The notes: generated by a model from the letters alone, not told the origin. 64,000 bases of DNA from Streptomyces sp. NBC_01463 (GCA_036227345.1 CP109468.1:2542001-2606000), one strand, 5' to 3'. Positions 15,708 through 25,334 are shown, counted from the first letter of the stretch. Program-made: numbers and translations.

Positions 15708-16562
15708 TCAGACGCGGGGCGGGCGCTGGCAGCGCGGGCAGAAATAGCTGGACCGGTTCATCCAGGCGCGGCGCCGCATCGGCGTACCGCAGCGGTGGCA
15801 CGGCTCGTCCTCGCGCCCGTAGGCGTCGAGCGAGCGGTCGAAGTAGCCGGACTCGCCGTTGACGTTCACGTAGAGACTGTCGAAGCTCGTGCCGCCCTGC
15901 GCCAGCGCCGCGTTCATGACGTCGCGGACATGGCCGAGCAGCTCGGCCGACTTGGGGCGGGTCAGGGTCGCGGTCGGACGGTCGTAGTGCAGTTTCGCCC
16001 GCCAGAGCGCCTCGTCCGCGTAGATGTTGCCGACGCCGCTGATCAGGGACTGGTCGAGCAGGGCGCGCTTGACCGTCGTACGGCGCAGGCGCAGCGCGGT
16101 GTGGAACACCGCGTCGTCGAAGGCCGGGTCCAGTGGGTCGCGGGCGATGTGCGCGATGGTGTCGGGCAGTCCCTCGGCGGTGTTCTCGTGGAGGGAGAGG
16201 CCGCCGAAGGTGCGCTGGTCGACGAAGCGCAGCTCGGTGCCGGTGGAGTCGTCGAACCGGATCCTGATCCGCAGGTGCTTCTCGTCGGGTGCGTCCTCGG
16301 GCTGTACGAGGAGCTGGCCGCTCATCCCGAGGTGGCCCAGGAGCGAGGTGGCCTCCTCGTCGAGCGGCACCCACAGGTACTTGCCGCGGCGCATCGCCGT
16401 GCCCAGGCGGACGCCGCCAAGCCGGGCAGCGAAGTCCGCACCGCCCGCGAGGTGCCGGCGGACCGCCCGCGGATGCAGGACCTCGACCTCGCCGACCGTG
16501 CGCCCGGTGACCCAGCGTTCGAGACCGCGCCGGACGACTTCGACCTCGGGCAGCTCGGGCAC
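15708..16562 (-). CDS. mutM: Formamidopyrimidine-DNA glycosylase (Fpg/MutM)
   Basis: A 284-residue bifunctional base-excision repair enzyme that removes 8-oxoguanine and nicks the strand. The mature N-terminus [14 protein letters not shown] supplies catalytic Pro2 and Glu3. A conserved Lys sits in MRRGKYLW. The H2TH region includes [20 protein letters not shown], and a C-terminal zinc finger carries [11 protein letters not shown] and YFCPRC. The GTG at 16562 is fixed by the required Pro2, with CCAGGAG upstream. It follows rnc, separated by a hairpin. A short (GGATCT)n-like triplication lies in its leader. Confidence 0.96.
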   Translation of the reverse strand: MPELPEVEVVRRGLERWVTGRTVGEVEVLHPRAVRRHLAGGADFAARLGGVRLGTAMRRGKYLWVPLDEEATSLLGHLGMSGQLLVQPEDAPDEKHLRIRIRFDDSTGTELRFVDQRTFGGLSLHENTAEGLPDTIAHIARDPLDPAFDDAVFHTALRLRRTTVKRALLDQSLISGVGNIYADEALWRAKLHYDRPTATLTRPKSAELLGHVRDVMNAALAQGGTSFDSLYVNVNGESGYFDRSLDAYGREDEPCHRCGTPMRRRAWMNRSSYFCPRCQRPPRV

Positions 16563-16610
16563 GGTGTCGCTCCTGGATCTGGATCTGGATGTGATGGCGG
16601 TTCCGGACAG

Positions 16611-16647
16611 GGAAAACCCCCCGGTGCCAGGGCACCGAGGGGTTTCC
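16611..16647 (-). terminator. Hairpin between rnc and mutM
   Basis: A nearly perfect stem of about 16 bp (GGAAAACCCC... pairing with ...GGGGTTTCC) followed on the minus strand by TTTTCCC. It probably attenuates or ends the yceD-rpmF-rnc transcript before mutM. Confidence 0.7.
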
Positions 16648-16650
16648 GGG

Positions 16651-17475
16651 TCAGGCCGGAGCGACGTCCGTGGACGACGACGGGTCGGCAGGGGTGTCGG
16701 CGGCCCCTCCGTCGGCAGCGGCCTTCGCCGCAGCCTCCCGCGCCTCCGCGGCGGCGCTGATCTCACGCCAGGCGGATTCAGCCGCCTGCTGCTCCGCTTC
16801 CTTCTTGCTACGGCCGGTGCCGGTGCCGTACGAGACACCACCGACGCGAGCGGCAGCAGTAAAGGTCTTCTCGTGGTCCGGGCCGGTCTCCGTGACGAGG
16901 TACTCGGGGACTCCGAGGCTCTCGCTCGCGGTGAGTTCCTGGAGACTGGTCTTCCAGTCCAGGCCGGCGCCGAGGTTCGAGGACCGGTCGATCAGCGGGT
17001 CGAAGAGCCGGTGAACCAGCTCCGAGGCCGCGCTGAGGCCCTGATCGAGATAGACCGCACCGAGCACCGCTTCCAGGGTGTCGGCGAGGATGGACGCCTT
17101 GTCCCGGCCACCCGTGCCCTCTTCACCGCGGCCGAGCCGGATGAAGGAGCCGAGTTCGAGGCCGCGGCCCACTTCCGCAAGCGCACGCGAGTTGACCACC
17201 GCGGCCCGCAATTTGGCCAGCTGGCCTTCAGGCAGGTCGGGGTGAGTGCGGTACAGCGTGTCCGTGACCACCAGGCCGAGCACCGAATCCCCGAGGAATT
17301 CGAGCCGCTCGTTGGTGGGCAGACCGCCGTTCTCGTACGCGTACGAACGATGGGTCAGCGCACGCACCAGAAGGGCGGACTCGAGGTGGTACCCGAGCCG
17401 CCCTTCCAGAAGCGTGTGGGACGAGGCTGTGTTGACGTTGTCTGCCTGCTTCTTGGCGTGGGACAACTCAGACAT
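16651..17475 (-). CDS. rnc: Ribonuclease III (AbsB)
   Basis: A 274-residue double-strand RNA endonuclease. The catalytic domain (about 20-150) contains the signature [21 protein letters not shown] and the second acidic cluster [15 protein letters not shown]. The dsRNA-binding domain (about 175-245) has [28 protein letters not shown] variable Ala-rich, Asp/Pro/Ser tail follows. In S. coelicolor this gene is absB and acts as a global regulator of antibiotic production. The ATG at 17475 has GAGAGG 4 nt upstream; the longer open frame upstream overlaps rpmF. It is the last gene of the yceD-rpmF-rnc operon. Confidence 0.97.
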   Translation of the reverse strand: MSELSHAKKQADNVNTASSHTLLEGRLGYHLESALLVRALTHRSYAYENGGLPTNERLEFLGDSVLGLVVTDTLYRTHPDLPEGQLAKLRAAVVNSRALAEVGRGLELGSFIRLGRGEEGTGGRDKASILADTLEAVLGAVYLDQGLSAASELVHRLFDPLIDRSSNLGAGLDWKTSLQELTASESLGVPEYLVTETGPDHEKTFTAAARVGGVSYGTGTGRSKKEAEQQAAESAWREISAAAEAREAAAKAAADGGAADTPADPSSSTDVAPA

Positions 17476-17494
17476 CGGGCCTCTCACCAGCCGC

Positions 17495-17668
17495 TCAGAC
17501 CTCGAGGACCTGGCGCTTGTTGTACGTGCCGCAGCTGGGGCACGCGATGTGCTGCAGCTTCGGCTCCTGGCAACGCTCACACGAAACCAGGGTGGGGACC
17601 GCAGCCTTCCACTGCGACCGGCGGTGGCGCGTGTTGCTGCGCGACATCTTCCGCTTCGGAACAGCCAC
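17495..17668 (-). CDS. rpmF: Ribosomal protein bL32, zinc-ribbon form
   Basis: A 57-residue large-subunit protein: [20 protein letters not shown], then CERCQEP and CPSCGTY, the two CxxC pairs of the zinc-binding form. The GTG start at 17668 has GGAGAAG at 5 nt. It begins 2 nt after the yceD stop codon, the standard actinobacterial arrangement. Confidence 0.97.
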   Translation of the reverse strand: MAVPKRKMSRSNTRHRRSQWKAAVPTLVSCERCQEPKLQHIACPSCGTYNKRQVLEV

Positions 17669-17670
17669 GG

Positions 17671-18312
17671 CTACTTCTCCTGCTTCTCGTCGACGCCGGG
17701 ACCGGCGCCGCCCATGTTGTCCTTCTCGCCGTCCTGAACGGTCTCGGCGAGTCCTTGCAATGCCGCCCAACGAGCATCGACGACATCGTGGTGGTGGCCC
17801 GGATTCTCGTCCAGCCTGATTCCGCATTCGGAACACAGACCGGCACAGGTCTCCTTGCACACCGGCTGCATCGGCAGTGCGAGCACCACCGCATCACGCA
17901 GCACCGACTCGAGGTCGAACAAGCCGTCCTCGAGGAAGAACCTGTCCTCGTCGTCCTCGGCGTCGTCGACCGGATCCGCCGTCTTGCTGCGGTTCCGGTC
18001 ATCGGCGTCAGGGTACGAGAACATTTCCTGGAAGTCCGCCTCGACCTGGAGGTCGACCGGCTCCAGACACCTTACGCACTCCCCCTCGGCGGATGCACGG
18101 GCGGTGCCTGTGACGAGCACACCTTCCATGACCGATTCGAGGCGGACGTCCAGCTCCACGGGTGCGCCTTCCGGCACACCGATGACCCCGTCGATACCGA
18201 GGTCCTTGGGAGCTTCCGCGGAGCGGGTCAGCCGCTTCAGGGCACCGGGACGCCGACCCAGCTCGTGCGTATCGAACACGAGAGGGTTTCGGTGGTCGAG
18301 GTGGCCGTTCAG
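17671..18312 (-). CDS. YceD (DUF177) protein, probably starting at CTG
   Basis: A 213-residue member of the DUF177/YceD family, linked to rRNA and L32 metabolism and nearly always cotranscribed with rpmF. Landmarks are [19 protein letters not shown] at the N-terminus, [10 protein letters not shown] (CxxC), acidic low-complexity DDAEDDED, and [13 protein letters not shown] with DPRW-like [10 protein letters not shown] at the end. Homologues begin about one or two residues before LDHRNPL. The codon at that place is CTG (18312), with AGGA 6 nt upstream. The in-frame ATG at 18453 coincides with the -35 of the predicted promoter and the next (18405) gives an unmatched extension, so CTG is preferred. 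Cytoplasmic. Confidence 0.85.
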   Translation of the reverse strand: MNGHLDHRNPLVFDTHELGRRPGALKRLTRSAEAPKDLGIDGVIGVPEGAPVELDVRLESVMEGVLVTGTARASAEGECVRCLEPVDLQVEADFQEMFSYPDADDRNRSKTADPVDDAEDDEDRFFLEDGLFDLESVLRDAVVLALPMQPVCKETCAGLCSECGIRLDENPGHHHDVVDARWAALQGLAETVQDGEKDNMGGAGPGVDEKQEK

Positions 18313-18423
18313 GGCTTTTCCTGCTTTCGAATCATGCGCATCACGCGTGGTGGGGAGTGGGCCGACCGGTTCGGAGCCGAAGCGGGCAGCCGGGATCGCG
18401 GACATACGCGCGACCGAAGAGCC

Positions 18424-18453
18424 AGGATACTGGACACATCGCCCAGCTCCCAA
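18424..18453 (-). promoter_or_regulatory. Promoter of the yceD-rpmF-rnc operon
   Basis: TTGGGA (18448-18453) and TATCCT (18424-18429) on the minus strand, spaced 18 nt, predict a start near 18417 and a leader of about 105 nt. Confidence 0.55.
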
Positions 18454-18493
18454 TCCGCCCCTGATCCGCCCCGGGGCAGGGCCCCGGGACCGG

Positions 18494-19579
18494 TCAGCGC
18501 TCCTGTTCGTACCGGCGGAGCTGATCCAGGTCGATCATGCCGGTGTCGAACAGGCTGGTCTCGTCCAGGGCGCCCTCGCCGTGCTGCGGATAGGGCTCCT
18601 GCTGGGGCTGCGCGGGCTGCTGCTGCCAGGCGTCGTAACCCTGCGCGGGCATCGGGACCTGGCCCTGGTTCGGGTCGTAGCCCTGCTGCTGGTACGCCGC
18701 GTAGGGGTCGGGCTGCTGCTGGTAGCCGTACACGTCCTGCTGCGGCTGGTCCTGGTACCCGTACGTCTGCGCGTACTGCGGCTCCGTCTGGACGGGGTAC
18801 TGCGGTTCCGTCTGCTGCTGGGGCACCTGGAGCGGTTCCGGGGTGGCGATCTCGGCCAGTCCCGCCCAGTGGTCCTCGTCGCTGGTGTGGCCCTGGCTGC
18901 CCGCGGCGTCCTGCGCGGCCATGTGTGCGCCGAGGTCGTCGGTGGCGACCCGGCCGTGCAGCTTCTGCCGGCCCCGGCCGACCGCTTCCAGGGTCTTGGC
19001 GAGCACCGCCTCGAAGGCGCCGAGCTTGGTGTCCACGTACTCGTCGGCCCGGCGCTGGAGCGTGGCCGGGTCGGCGCTGCGCTCGGGGGCCTCGGCGAAG
19101 TCCGGGTCCTCGTAGCCCTGCTCGTCGAAGCCCTGGCCGCGGCCGAGGAGCTTCTCGCGGCCCCGGTCGACGGAGCCGATGGTCTTGGTGAGGACGACCT
19201 CGAAGTTCGCGAGCTTGCTGTCGACGTACTCGTCGGCCTCGGCGCGGATCTCGTCGGCGTCCTTGCGGGCCTCGCCGAGGACCCGGTCGGCCTCGGCCTG
19301 GGAGCGCCGGACGATCTCCGTCTCGGAGATGAGGGTGCCTCGCTCGGCGTGGGCGGTCTCGATGATCCGCCCCGCCTCCTGGCGGGCCTGCTCGACGAGC
19401 TGCTCGTGGCCGCCGATGACCTGCGCGGCCTGGGCGAGCGAGCCGGGCAGGGCCTCGCGCACCTCTTCCAGCATGGAGAGGAGTTCGGCGCGGTTGACCA
19501 CGCAGGATGCCGACATGGGCATGGACCGGGCGTTCCCGACCGCTTCGACGATCTCGTCGAGCTTCTTCTGCACGTCCAC
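18494..19579 (-). CDS. DivIVA-like coiled-coil cell-division protein with Gln-rich tail
   Basis: A 361-residue cytoplasmic protein. The N-terminal two thirds are charged helices (about 30-210) of the kind annotated as cell division initiation protein. The C-terminal third is Gln/Pro/Tyr-rich low complexity (about 245-335), ending in the acidic LDQLRRYEQER. An internal duplication is visible: ADEYVDSKLANFEVVLTKTI (115-134) recurs as ADEYVDTKLGAFEAVLAKTL (178-197), both followed by RGREKL/RGRQKL. The start is taken at the GTG at 19579; a second GTG lies two codons on and the ribosome binding site is weak. It lies downstream of coaD on the same strand. Its polar-growth role is inferred from the family. 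Confidence 0.8.
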   Translation of the reverse strand: MDVQKKLDEIVEAVGNARSMPMSASCVVNRAELLSMLEEVREALPGSLAQAAQVIGGHEQLVEQARQEAGRIIETAHAERGTLISETEIVRRSQAEADRVLGEARKDADEIRAEADEYVDSKLANFEVVLTKTIGSVDRGREKLLGRGQGFDEQGYEDPDFAEAPERSADPATLQRRADEYVDTKLGAFEAVLAKTLEAVGRGRQKLHGRVATDDLGAHMAAQDAAGSQGHTSDEDHWAGLAEIATPEPLQVPQQQTEPQYPVQTEPQYAQTYGYQDQPQQDVYGYQQQPDPYAAYQQQGYDPNQGQVPMPAQGYDAWQQQPAQPQQEPYPQHGEGALDETSLFDTGMIDLDQLRRYEQER

Positions 19580-19677
19580 CGTGTGCTCGCCACTCTCTAC
19601 TGCCGATTGGAGACGGACGGGACGACTGTACGGCCAGTCGGCGCCCGCCCGACACCTGGTGACGGACTGTCAGCGCC

Positions 19678-20187
19678 TCACTGCTGAGCGAGGCGTTCGG
19701 TCAGGGCCTCGTGGACCAGCGGGGGCAGCAGGTGCGAGACGTCTCCGCCCCACGTCGCCACCTCCTTGACCAGCGAGGACGACAGGAAACTGTAGGTCGG
19801 GTTGGTCGGCACGAAGAGCGTCTCGACGCCGGAGAGCCCGTTGTTCATCTGGGCCATCTGGAGCTCGTAGTCGAAGTCGCTGACGGCCCGCAGGCCCTTC
19901 ACGATCGCCGGGATGTCGCGCTGCTTGCAGAAGTCGACCAGCAGGCCGTGGAAGGCCTCGACCTGGACGTTGCCGAAGTCCGCGGTGACCTGGCGGATCA
20001 GTTCGATCCGCTCGTCGACCGTGAACAGGCCCTTCTTCGACTGGTTGATCATGACCGCGACATGTACGACGTCGTACAGCTTCGAGGCACGGCCGATGAT
20101 GTCGAGATGTCCGTTGGTGATGGGGTCGAACGACCCCGGGCAGACGGCGCGGCGCAACTTGTTTCCCTCGCTCTCCGGTCCGGTCAT
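19678..20187 (-). CDS. coaD: Phosphopantetheine adenylyltransferase
   Basis: A 169-residue enzyme for the penultimate step of coenzyme A synthesis (4'-phosphopantetheine + ATP to dephospho-CoA). The nucleotidyltransferase motif is [16 protein letters not shown] (TxGH with GH). Further landmarks are [19 protein letters not shown] and the ISSxxKE-like [12 protein letters not shown]. The start ATG at 20187 overlaps the rsmD stop codon (ATGA), so the two are translationally coupled. Confidence 0.97.
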   Translation of the reverse strand: MTGPESEGNKLRRAVCPGSFDPITNGHLDIIGRASKLYDVVHVAVMINQSKKGLFTVDERIELIRQVTADFGNVQVEAFHGLLVDFCKQRDIPAIVKGLRAVSDFDYELQMAQMNNGLSGVETLFVPTNPTYSFLSSSLVKEVATWGGDVSHLLPPLVHEALTERLAQQ

Positions 20188-20768
20188 CGTGCGTCTTCGC
20201 ACGTAGCGGCGGCGCGACCGTACCAAAGCGTTCCCTCGCCGTAGCGACGGGCCCGCAATGGCTCGAAACCCTTGGGCCAGCTGAATTCTCCGCCTCTGGT
20301 GCTGCGTTCCACCGTGACGAGCGCATCGCCCGTGAGCCACCCCTGGGTACGGAGTGTGAGCAGGATCTCGCCAAGATCGTCGTCGGTGACGGCGTACGGC
20401 GGGTCCAGGAAGACCACGTCGTACGGATCCTCGGGCGCCGGTCCTGTCACGATCTGCTCCGCTTTGCCGGCCCGGACCTCGGCGCCGGGCAGGCCCAGGG
20501 TCCGGACGTTGTCCCGGACGGTGCGGACGGCCTTCGCGTCGGCCTCGACGAGCAGGGCGTGGACCGCGCCGCGGGAGAGCGCCTCGAGGCCGACGGCCCC
20601 GGAGCCCGCGTACAGGTCGGCGATCCGGATGCCGTCGAGGGTGCCCAGGAGCGCCTGCCAGGTGGAGAACAGGCCCTCGCGCGCGCGGTCGGAGGTGGGG
20701 CGGGTGCCGGTGCCGGGCGGGACGGCCAGGCGGCGTCCGCCGGCCGAGCCGGCGATCACGCGGGTCAT
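20184..20768 (-). CDS. rsmD: 16S rRNA m2G966 methyltransferase
   Basis: A 194-residue SAM-dependent RNA methyltransferase. Features are [13 protein letters not shown] at the N-terminus, [15 protein letters not shown], the SAM-binding [20 protein letters not shown] and the catalytic FLDPPY. The ATG at 20768 is chosen over the upstream extension because it matches the family start and has GAGGACC upstream. Its ATGA overlap with coaD is a widespread bacterial arrangement. Confidence 0.95.
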   Translation of the reverse strand: MTRVIAGSAGGRRLAVPPGTGTRPTSDRAREGLFSTWQALLGTLDGIRIADLYAGSGAVGLEALSRGAVHALLVEADAKAVRTVRDNVRTLGLPGAEVRAGKAEQIVTGPAPEDPYDVVFLDPPYAVTDDDLGEILLTLRTQGWLTGDALVTVERSTRGGEFSWPKGFEPLRARRYGEGTLWYGRAAATCEDAR

Positions 20769-20892
20769 GGGTGTCTGGTCCTCGGGTCGGGGCGGCGCGC
20801 AGGGTGCTGCGGGCGCCGTGCCTCCCACGATATGGCGTCGGGGCGGCCGGGGCGCCCGCGGCGGTCCCCCGCCGTCTCCCGTGCCCCGCGGG

Positions 20893-23109
20893 TCATCCCT
20901 TGTCGAGGTACTCCTCGCGGTCCTTGTCGAGCAGGGCGTCCAGGGCGATGCGCAGCTCGGGCAGGTGCTCCAGGTCCGGGTCGGCGGCCACCACCGTGAC
21001 GGCCTCCTCGCGGGCGGCGGCGATGACCTCCTCGTCGTCGATGACGCTCAGCACCCGGAGCGAGGAGCGGACGCCGGACTGGGCCTGGCCGAGGACATCG
21101 CCCTCGCGGCGCTGTTCGAGGTCGATCCGGGACAGCTCGAAGCCGTCGAGGGTGGCGGCGACGGCGGAGAGCCGGGCGCGGGCGGGGCTCGCCTCGTGGG
21201 CCTCGCTGACCAGCAGGCAGAGTCCGGGCGCGGCGCCGCGGCCCACCCGGCCGCGGAGCTGGTGGAGCTGGGAGACGCCGAACCGGTCGGCGTCCATGAT
21301 CACCATCGCGGTGGCGTTGGGGACGTTGACCCCGACCTCGATGACGGTGGTGGCCACCAGGACGTCCACCTGGCCCGCGGCGAAGCGGCGCATCACGTCG
21401 TCCTTGTCGTCGGGGTGCATCCTGCCGTGCAGCACCTCGATGCGGAGTCCCGCGAGCGGCCCCTTGGCGAGCTGCTCGGCGATCTCCAGGACGGCGAGCG
21501 GCGGGCGCTTGTCCCCCTCCTCGTCGGCGGCCTTCTTCTTCCCGCTCCCCTTCTTCTTCGCGTCGTCCTCGTCGTCACCGATGCGGGGGCAGACCACGTA
21601 CGCCTGGTGGCCGTTCTCCACTTCCTCGCGGACCCGTTCCCAGGCGCGGCTGAGGAAGTGGGGCTTGTCCTTGGCGGGGACGACATGGCTGGCGATCGGC
21701 GAACGGCCGGCCGGCAGCTGGTCCAGGACGGAGGTCTCCAGGTCGCCGAAGACGGTCATGGCGACCGTGCGCGGGATGGGGGTGGCGGTCATGACGAGGA
21801 GGTGCGGCGGCTGCTTCCCCTTGGAGCGCAGGGCGTCGCGCTGTTCCACGCCGAAGCGGTGCTGTTCGTCGACGACGACGAGTCCCAGGTCGTGGAACTG
21901 CACCTTGTCCTCGATCAGGGCGTGCGTCCCGATGACGATCCCGGCCTCGCCTGTGACCAGGTCGAGCAGCGCCTGACGGCGGCCGGCCATACCCATGGAG
22001 CCGGTCAGCACGACGACCTTCGTGCCCTGGTCGGAGCCACCGAGCATGCCTCCCTCCGCGAGCTCGCCCATCATCTCGGTGATGGACCGGTGGTGCTGCT
22101 GGGCGAGGACCTCGGTGGGCGCGAGCATGGCGGCCTGCCCGCCCGCGTCGACGACGGCGAGCATCGCGCGCAGAGCGACCATGGTCTTGCCCGAGCCGAC
22201 CTCGCCCTGGAGCAGCCGGTGCATCGGGTGCTCGGTGGCCAGGTCGTCGAAGATCTCCTTGGAGACCTTGAGCTGGCCGTCGGTGAGGGTGAAGGGCAGC
22301 TTGGCGTCGAAGGCGTCCAGCAGCCCGCCGGGGACGGGCCGCCGCGCCACCGCGGGGAGCTGGGTGTCCGCGTACCGGCGGCGGGCCAGGGCGACCTGGA
22401 GGACGAAGGCCTCGTCCCACTTCAGCCGGTCCCTGGCCGCCGCGACATCGGCCTTGGTCTGTGGCCGGTGGATCTTCAGCAGCGCCTCGGGGAGCGAGGT
22501 GAACCCCCGGCCCTCGCGCAGCGCGGCCGGCAGCGGATCGACGGCCTCCTGGGCGCTCGGCAGCACCGTGTCGACCGCCTTGGCGATCCGCCAGGAGTCG
22601 AGCTGCTTGCAGGCCGGGTAGATCGGGAGCAGCTTGCCGGCGAACGCGTCCACGGCCTCGGTCGCCCCGGCCTCGTCGTCGGCCCCGGCGTCGAGCAGCT
22701 GGTACGTGGGGTGGGCGAGCTGCATCTTCCGGTTGAAGACGGAGACCTTGCCGGCGAACATGGCGCGCCGGCCCGGCAGCAGCTCCTTGTGCGGCTTGTG
22801 CACGCCGTGGCCGAAGAAGACCAGCTGGAGGCGGCCGTGGCCGTCGCCGAGGGTCACTTCGAGGCGCTTGCCCCGGCCGCCGTTGAACATCATCACGCGG
22901 GCGTCCTCGACCTGGGCGACGACCGTCACGTGCTCGTCCAGCGGGAGGTCGGTCAGTGCCGTGAGACGGCCGCGCTCCTCGTACCGCCGCGGGTAGTGAT
23001 GGAGGAGATCACCGACGGTGTGCAGGTCGAGGTGCTCGGCCATCACCTTCGCGGTGGGGCCGCCGAGCAGCTTCTTGAGGGGTTCGTCGAACGCAGACAC
23101 GCGGTCCAT
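20893..23109 (-). CDS. recG: ATP-dependent DNA helicase RecG
   Basis: A 738-residue helicase that remodels stalled forks and Holliday junctions. An N-terminal wedge/OB domain carries LLHHYPRRYEERG and the strand HVTVVAQVED. The helicase core follows: GEVGSGKTMVALRA (Walker A), VVDEQHRFGVEQR (DExH), MTATPIPRT (motif III), TTVIEVGVNVPNA and QLRGRVGRG (motif VI). A charged Lys-rich insert (DDAKKKGSGKKKAADEEGDK) lies between motifs III and IV, longer than in E. coli RecG. The ATG at 23109 is the likely start, without a strong ribosome binding site. It lies 63 nt after the FakA-like gene, an arrangement common in Gram-positive bacteria. Confidence 0.96.
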   Translation of the reverse strand: MDRVSAFDEPLKKLLGGPTAKVMAEHLDLHTVGDLLHHYPRRYEERGRLTALTDLPLDEHVTVVAQVEDARVMMFNGGRGKRLEVTLGDGHGRLQLVFFGHGVHKPHKELLPGRRAMFAGKVSVFNRKMQLAHPTYQLLDAGADDEAGATEAVDAFAGKLLPIYPACKQLDSWRIAKAVDTVLPSAQEAVDPLPAALREGRGFTSLPEALLKIHRPQTKADVAAARDRLKWDEAFVLQVALARRRYADTQLPAVARRPVPGGLLDAFDAKLPFTLTDGQLKVSKEIFDDLATEHPMHRLLQGEVGSGKTMVALRAMLAVVDAGGQAAMLAPTEVLAQQHHRSITEMMGELAEGGMLGGSDQGTKVVVLTGSMGMAGRRQALLDLVTGEAGIVIGTHALIEDKVQFHDLGLVVVDEQHRFGVEQRDALRSKGKQPPHLLVMTATPIPRTVAMTVFGDLETSVLDQLPAGRSPIASHVVPAKDKPHFLSRAWERVREEVENGHQAYVVCPRIGDDEDDAKKKGSGKKKAADEEGDKRPPLAVLEIAEQLAKGPLAGLRIEVLHGRMHPDDKDDVMRRFAAGQVDVLVATTVIEVGVNVPNATAMVIMDADRFGVSQLHQLRGRVGRGAAPGLCLLVSEAHEASPARARLSAVAATLDGFELSRIDLEQRREGDVLGQAQSGVRSSLRVLSVIDDEEVIAAAREEAVTVVAADPDLEHLPELRIALDALLDKDREEYLDKG

Positions 23110-23172
23110 TGCACACCACGGCACTGACAGTTGTCCGGCGGGCGCCACCGGAGCGCCCGAAGTCCGCGGGCG

Positions 23173-24795
23173 CTACTCCACCCCGATGAGCAGCGGAGCG
23201 CACTGGTGGCCGCCGCGGTACACCACCGTGTCCACGGCCAGGTAGCCCTCGCGGACGTGTTCCTCCAGGGCGTCGGCGAGGGTGTCCGGGACGTCCTCGC
23301 CGAGGACCAGCGTGACCAGTTCGCCGCCCGCCGAGAGCATGCGGTCCAGCACCTTGCGGGCGGTCTCGGGGACGTCCTCGCCGATGACGGCCACATCGCC
23401 GTCGATCAGGCCCAGGATGTCGCCGGCCTGGCAGATGCCCGCCATGGTCCAGGACTGCCGTTCGGCGACGGCCAGTTCGGCGTACCGGGTGGCGCCGGCC
23501 GCCGCGGTCATCGCGACCACGTCCTCGTCGAAGCTGCGGTCCGGTTCGTGTACGGCCAGGGCGGCTATGCCCTGGACGGCGGCGCGGGTCGGGATCAGGG
23601 CGACCCGGACGCCCTCGGTCCTGGCCTGCTCGGCGGCGGCCGCGGCGGTGTGGCGCAGGTCCCCGTCGTTGGGCAGGAGCACCACCTCGCGGGCGTGGGC
23701 GCGGCGGATCGCGTCGACGAGTTCGCCGCTGGCGGGCGGCTCCCCGGGCCGCGCGAGCACGGTCGTCGCGCCGGCCTCCGTGCACAGGCCGCCGAGGCCG
23801 TCGCCCGGGACGACCACGACGACGGCGCGCTGGGCGGGTTCGGGGCGGGCGTGGAGCCGGTCAGCGGCGAAGTGGGTGATGCGGATGCGGTACGGCCGTC
23901 CGGCCTCGACCCCGGCCTCCACCGCCGCTCCCGCGTCGTCGACGTGCACATGGACGTTCCACAGCCCGTCGCCGCCGACCACCACGAGGGAGTCGCCCAG
24001 GGTGTCGAGGCGGGCCCGCAGCCGTTCGACGGCCGGGTCCTCGGCCTCCAGCAGGTAGATGACCTCGAAGGCCGGACCGTCCTGGGGGGCGTCGGACGCG
24101 GGGCAGTCCACGACGGCGGACGGGGCGGCGGACGGTGCGGGCGCGCGTTCCGGGGCCCGGCCCGAGACGGCCTCGACCAGGGCGCCGAGCACGGCCACCA
24201 GTCCCTGTCCGCCGGCGTCGACGACTCCGGCCCGGCCGAGGACGGCGAGCTGTCCCGGGGTCGCGTCCAGGGCCGTCCGCGCCCCCTCGTACGCCGCCCG
24301 TACCACCGTGGACGCTCCGGCGCCCTCCGCCACCCGTCCGGCGGCTGCGGCGGCCTCGGCGGCCACCGTGAGGACGGTGCCCTCCACCGGACGGGCGACC
24401 GCCTCACGGGCCGATGCCGCGGCGAAGGCCAGGGCCGGGGCCAGCCGGCCGGGGCCGGCTCCCTCCGCCAGCACCCCGGCCATGCCGCGCAGCAGCTGGG
24501 CCAGGATCGTGCCGGAGTTGCCGCGGGCCCCGATGAGCGCGCCGTGCGCCATGGCGCGTACCGCGTCGGCGGTGGAGGGCGCGGAGGTGCCGGTCTCATG
24601 GGCGGCGAAGACGGCTTCGACGGCCGCGGCCGCGGATTCCACGGTCAGGTAGAGATTGGTCCCGGTGTCGCCGTCGGCGACGGGGTACACGTTGATCGCG
24701 TCGATGGCCTCGCGCTCCCGGCCCAGTGCGTCCAGCGCCAGTGAGCACCAGGTACGCACCGCGACGGCGTCCAGGTCGTCGGCGGTCTGCGGCAC
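23173..24795 (-). CDS. DAK2/FakA-family (fatty acid kinase-like) protein
   Basis: A 540-residue protein. The N-terminal Dak2 ATP-binding domain (about 1-200) has INVYPVADGDTGTNLYLT, with the metal-binding DGDTG, and GARGNSGTILAQLLRGMAG. Middle and C-terminal parts match the FakA architecture: YLLEAEDP, the His-rich WNVHVHVDD, LLPNDGDLRHTA, and a C-terminal LVTLVLGEDVP. In Firmicutes FakA works with FakB (DegV family) to phosphorylate fatty acids; no fakB is in this window. The GTG at 24795 has GGAGG at 8 nt. It is upstream of recG, a conserved neighbourhood. Confidence 0.88.
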   Translation of the reverse strand: MPQTADDLDAVAVRTWCSLALDALGREREAIDAINVYPVADGDTGTNLYLTVESAAAAVEAVFAAHETGTSAPSTADAVRAMAHGALIGARGNSGTILAQLLRGMAGVLAEGAGPGRLAPALAFAAASAREAVARPVEGTVLTVAAEAAAAAGRVAEGAGASTVVRAAYEGARTALDATPGQLAVLGRAGVVDAGGQGLVAVLGALVEAVSGRAPERAPAPSAAPSAVVDCPASDAPQDGPAFEVIYLLEAEDPAVERLRARLDTLGDSLVVVGGDGLWNVHVHVDDAGAAVEAGVEAGRPYRIRITHFAADRLHARPEPAQRAVVVVVPGDGLGGLCTEAGATTVLARPGEPPASGELVDAIRRAHAREVVLLPNDGDLRHTAAAAAEQARTEGVRVALIPTRAAVQGIAALAVHEPDRSFDEDVVAMTAAAGATRYAELAVAERQSWTMAGICQAGDILGLIDGDVAVIGEDVPETARKVLDRMLSAGGELVTLVLGEDVPDTLADALEEHVREGYLAVDTVVYRGGHQCAPLLIGVE

Positions 24796-24935
24796 CTGAT
24801 GGTCCTCCTCGAAACGCGTACCGGGGCGGCGGGCTGCCCCGCAGAGTAGCCCCGGCCGGCCGGTGGGACGGGCCCCGGGGCGGGGCGGGCGGCTGTGGAA
24901 CCCATGGTAGTTTCGTATCTCCGACGCAGCCGTTG

Positions 24936-24967
24936 TATGCTGCTTCGGTTGCCCGACGAGAGTCGGG
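24936..24967 (+). promoter_or_regulatory. rpmB promoter and leader hairpin
   Basis: TATGCT (24936-24941) is a plausible -10 and implies a leader of about 105 nt. The leader contains a 6-bp stem CCCGAC/GTCGGG closed by a GAGA tetraloop (24952-24967). No -35 of quality is seen. The remaining 257-nt gap to the divergent kinase gene holds nothing else. Confidence 0.4.
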
Positions 24968-25052
24968 ACATTCCCCCGGTACCGCCACTTCAGTCAATGA
25001 TTCCGGCGTGCCGGAATTCACTGTAAGTGCATCTGAAGTTTTGGAGTGACCC

Positions 25053-25238
25053 GTGGCTGCCAACTGCGACGTTTGCGGCAAGGGGCCGAGCTTCGGCAAC
25101 AGCATTTCGCACTCGCACCGCCGTACGTCCCGTCGCTGGAATCCCAACATCCAGCGCGTGCGTGCCGTGGTCGGGCGGACGCCGAAGCGGCTCAACGTCT
25201 GCACCTCGTGCATCAAGGCCGGCAAGGTCGCGCGCTGA
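25053..25238 (+). CDS. rpmB: Ribosomal protein bL28, zinc-binding form
   Basis: A 61-residue large-subunit protein: [20 protein letters not shown], then [13 protein letters not shown] and [10 protein letters not shown]. The two CxxC pairs mark the zinc-binding paralogue class; many Streptomyces also carry a Cys-free, zinc-repressed copy elsewhere. The GTG start at 25053 has TTGGAG at 6 nt. A strong terminator follows. Confidence 0.97.
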   Translation: MAANCDVCGKGPSFGNSISHSHRRTSRRWNPNIQRVRAVVGRTPKRLNVCTSCIKAGKVAR

Positions 25239-25272
25239 CGTTCCCGTCGTAGCGCAGCCTTACCGGTTGCCC

Positions 25273-25306
25273 AAAAAGCCGGTCCACCTCGGTGGACCGG
25301 CTTTTT
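25273..25306. terminator. rpmB / thiD bidirectional intrinsic terminator
   Basis: AAAAAGCCGGTCCACC pairs with GGTGGACCGGCTTTTT. A long GC stem flanked by A5 and T5 on opposite sides makes it effective in both directions between the convergent rpmB and thiD. Confidence 0.92.
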
Positions 25307-25334
25307 GCTGTGCCCGGACAGGGCGCCGGGCGGC

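Noticed and set aside
16024..19191. Plus-strand open frame of about 1050 codons across mutM, rnc, rpmF and yceD
   Set aside because: It crosses four well-supported opposite-strand genes and translates to Ser/Arg/Pro-rich noise.
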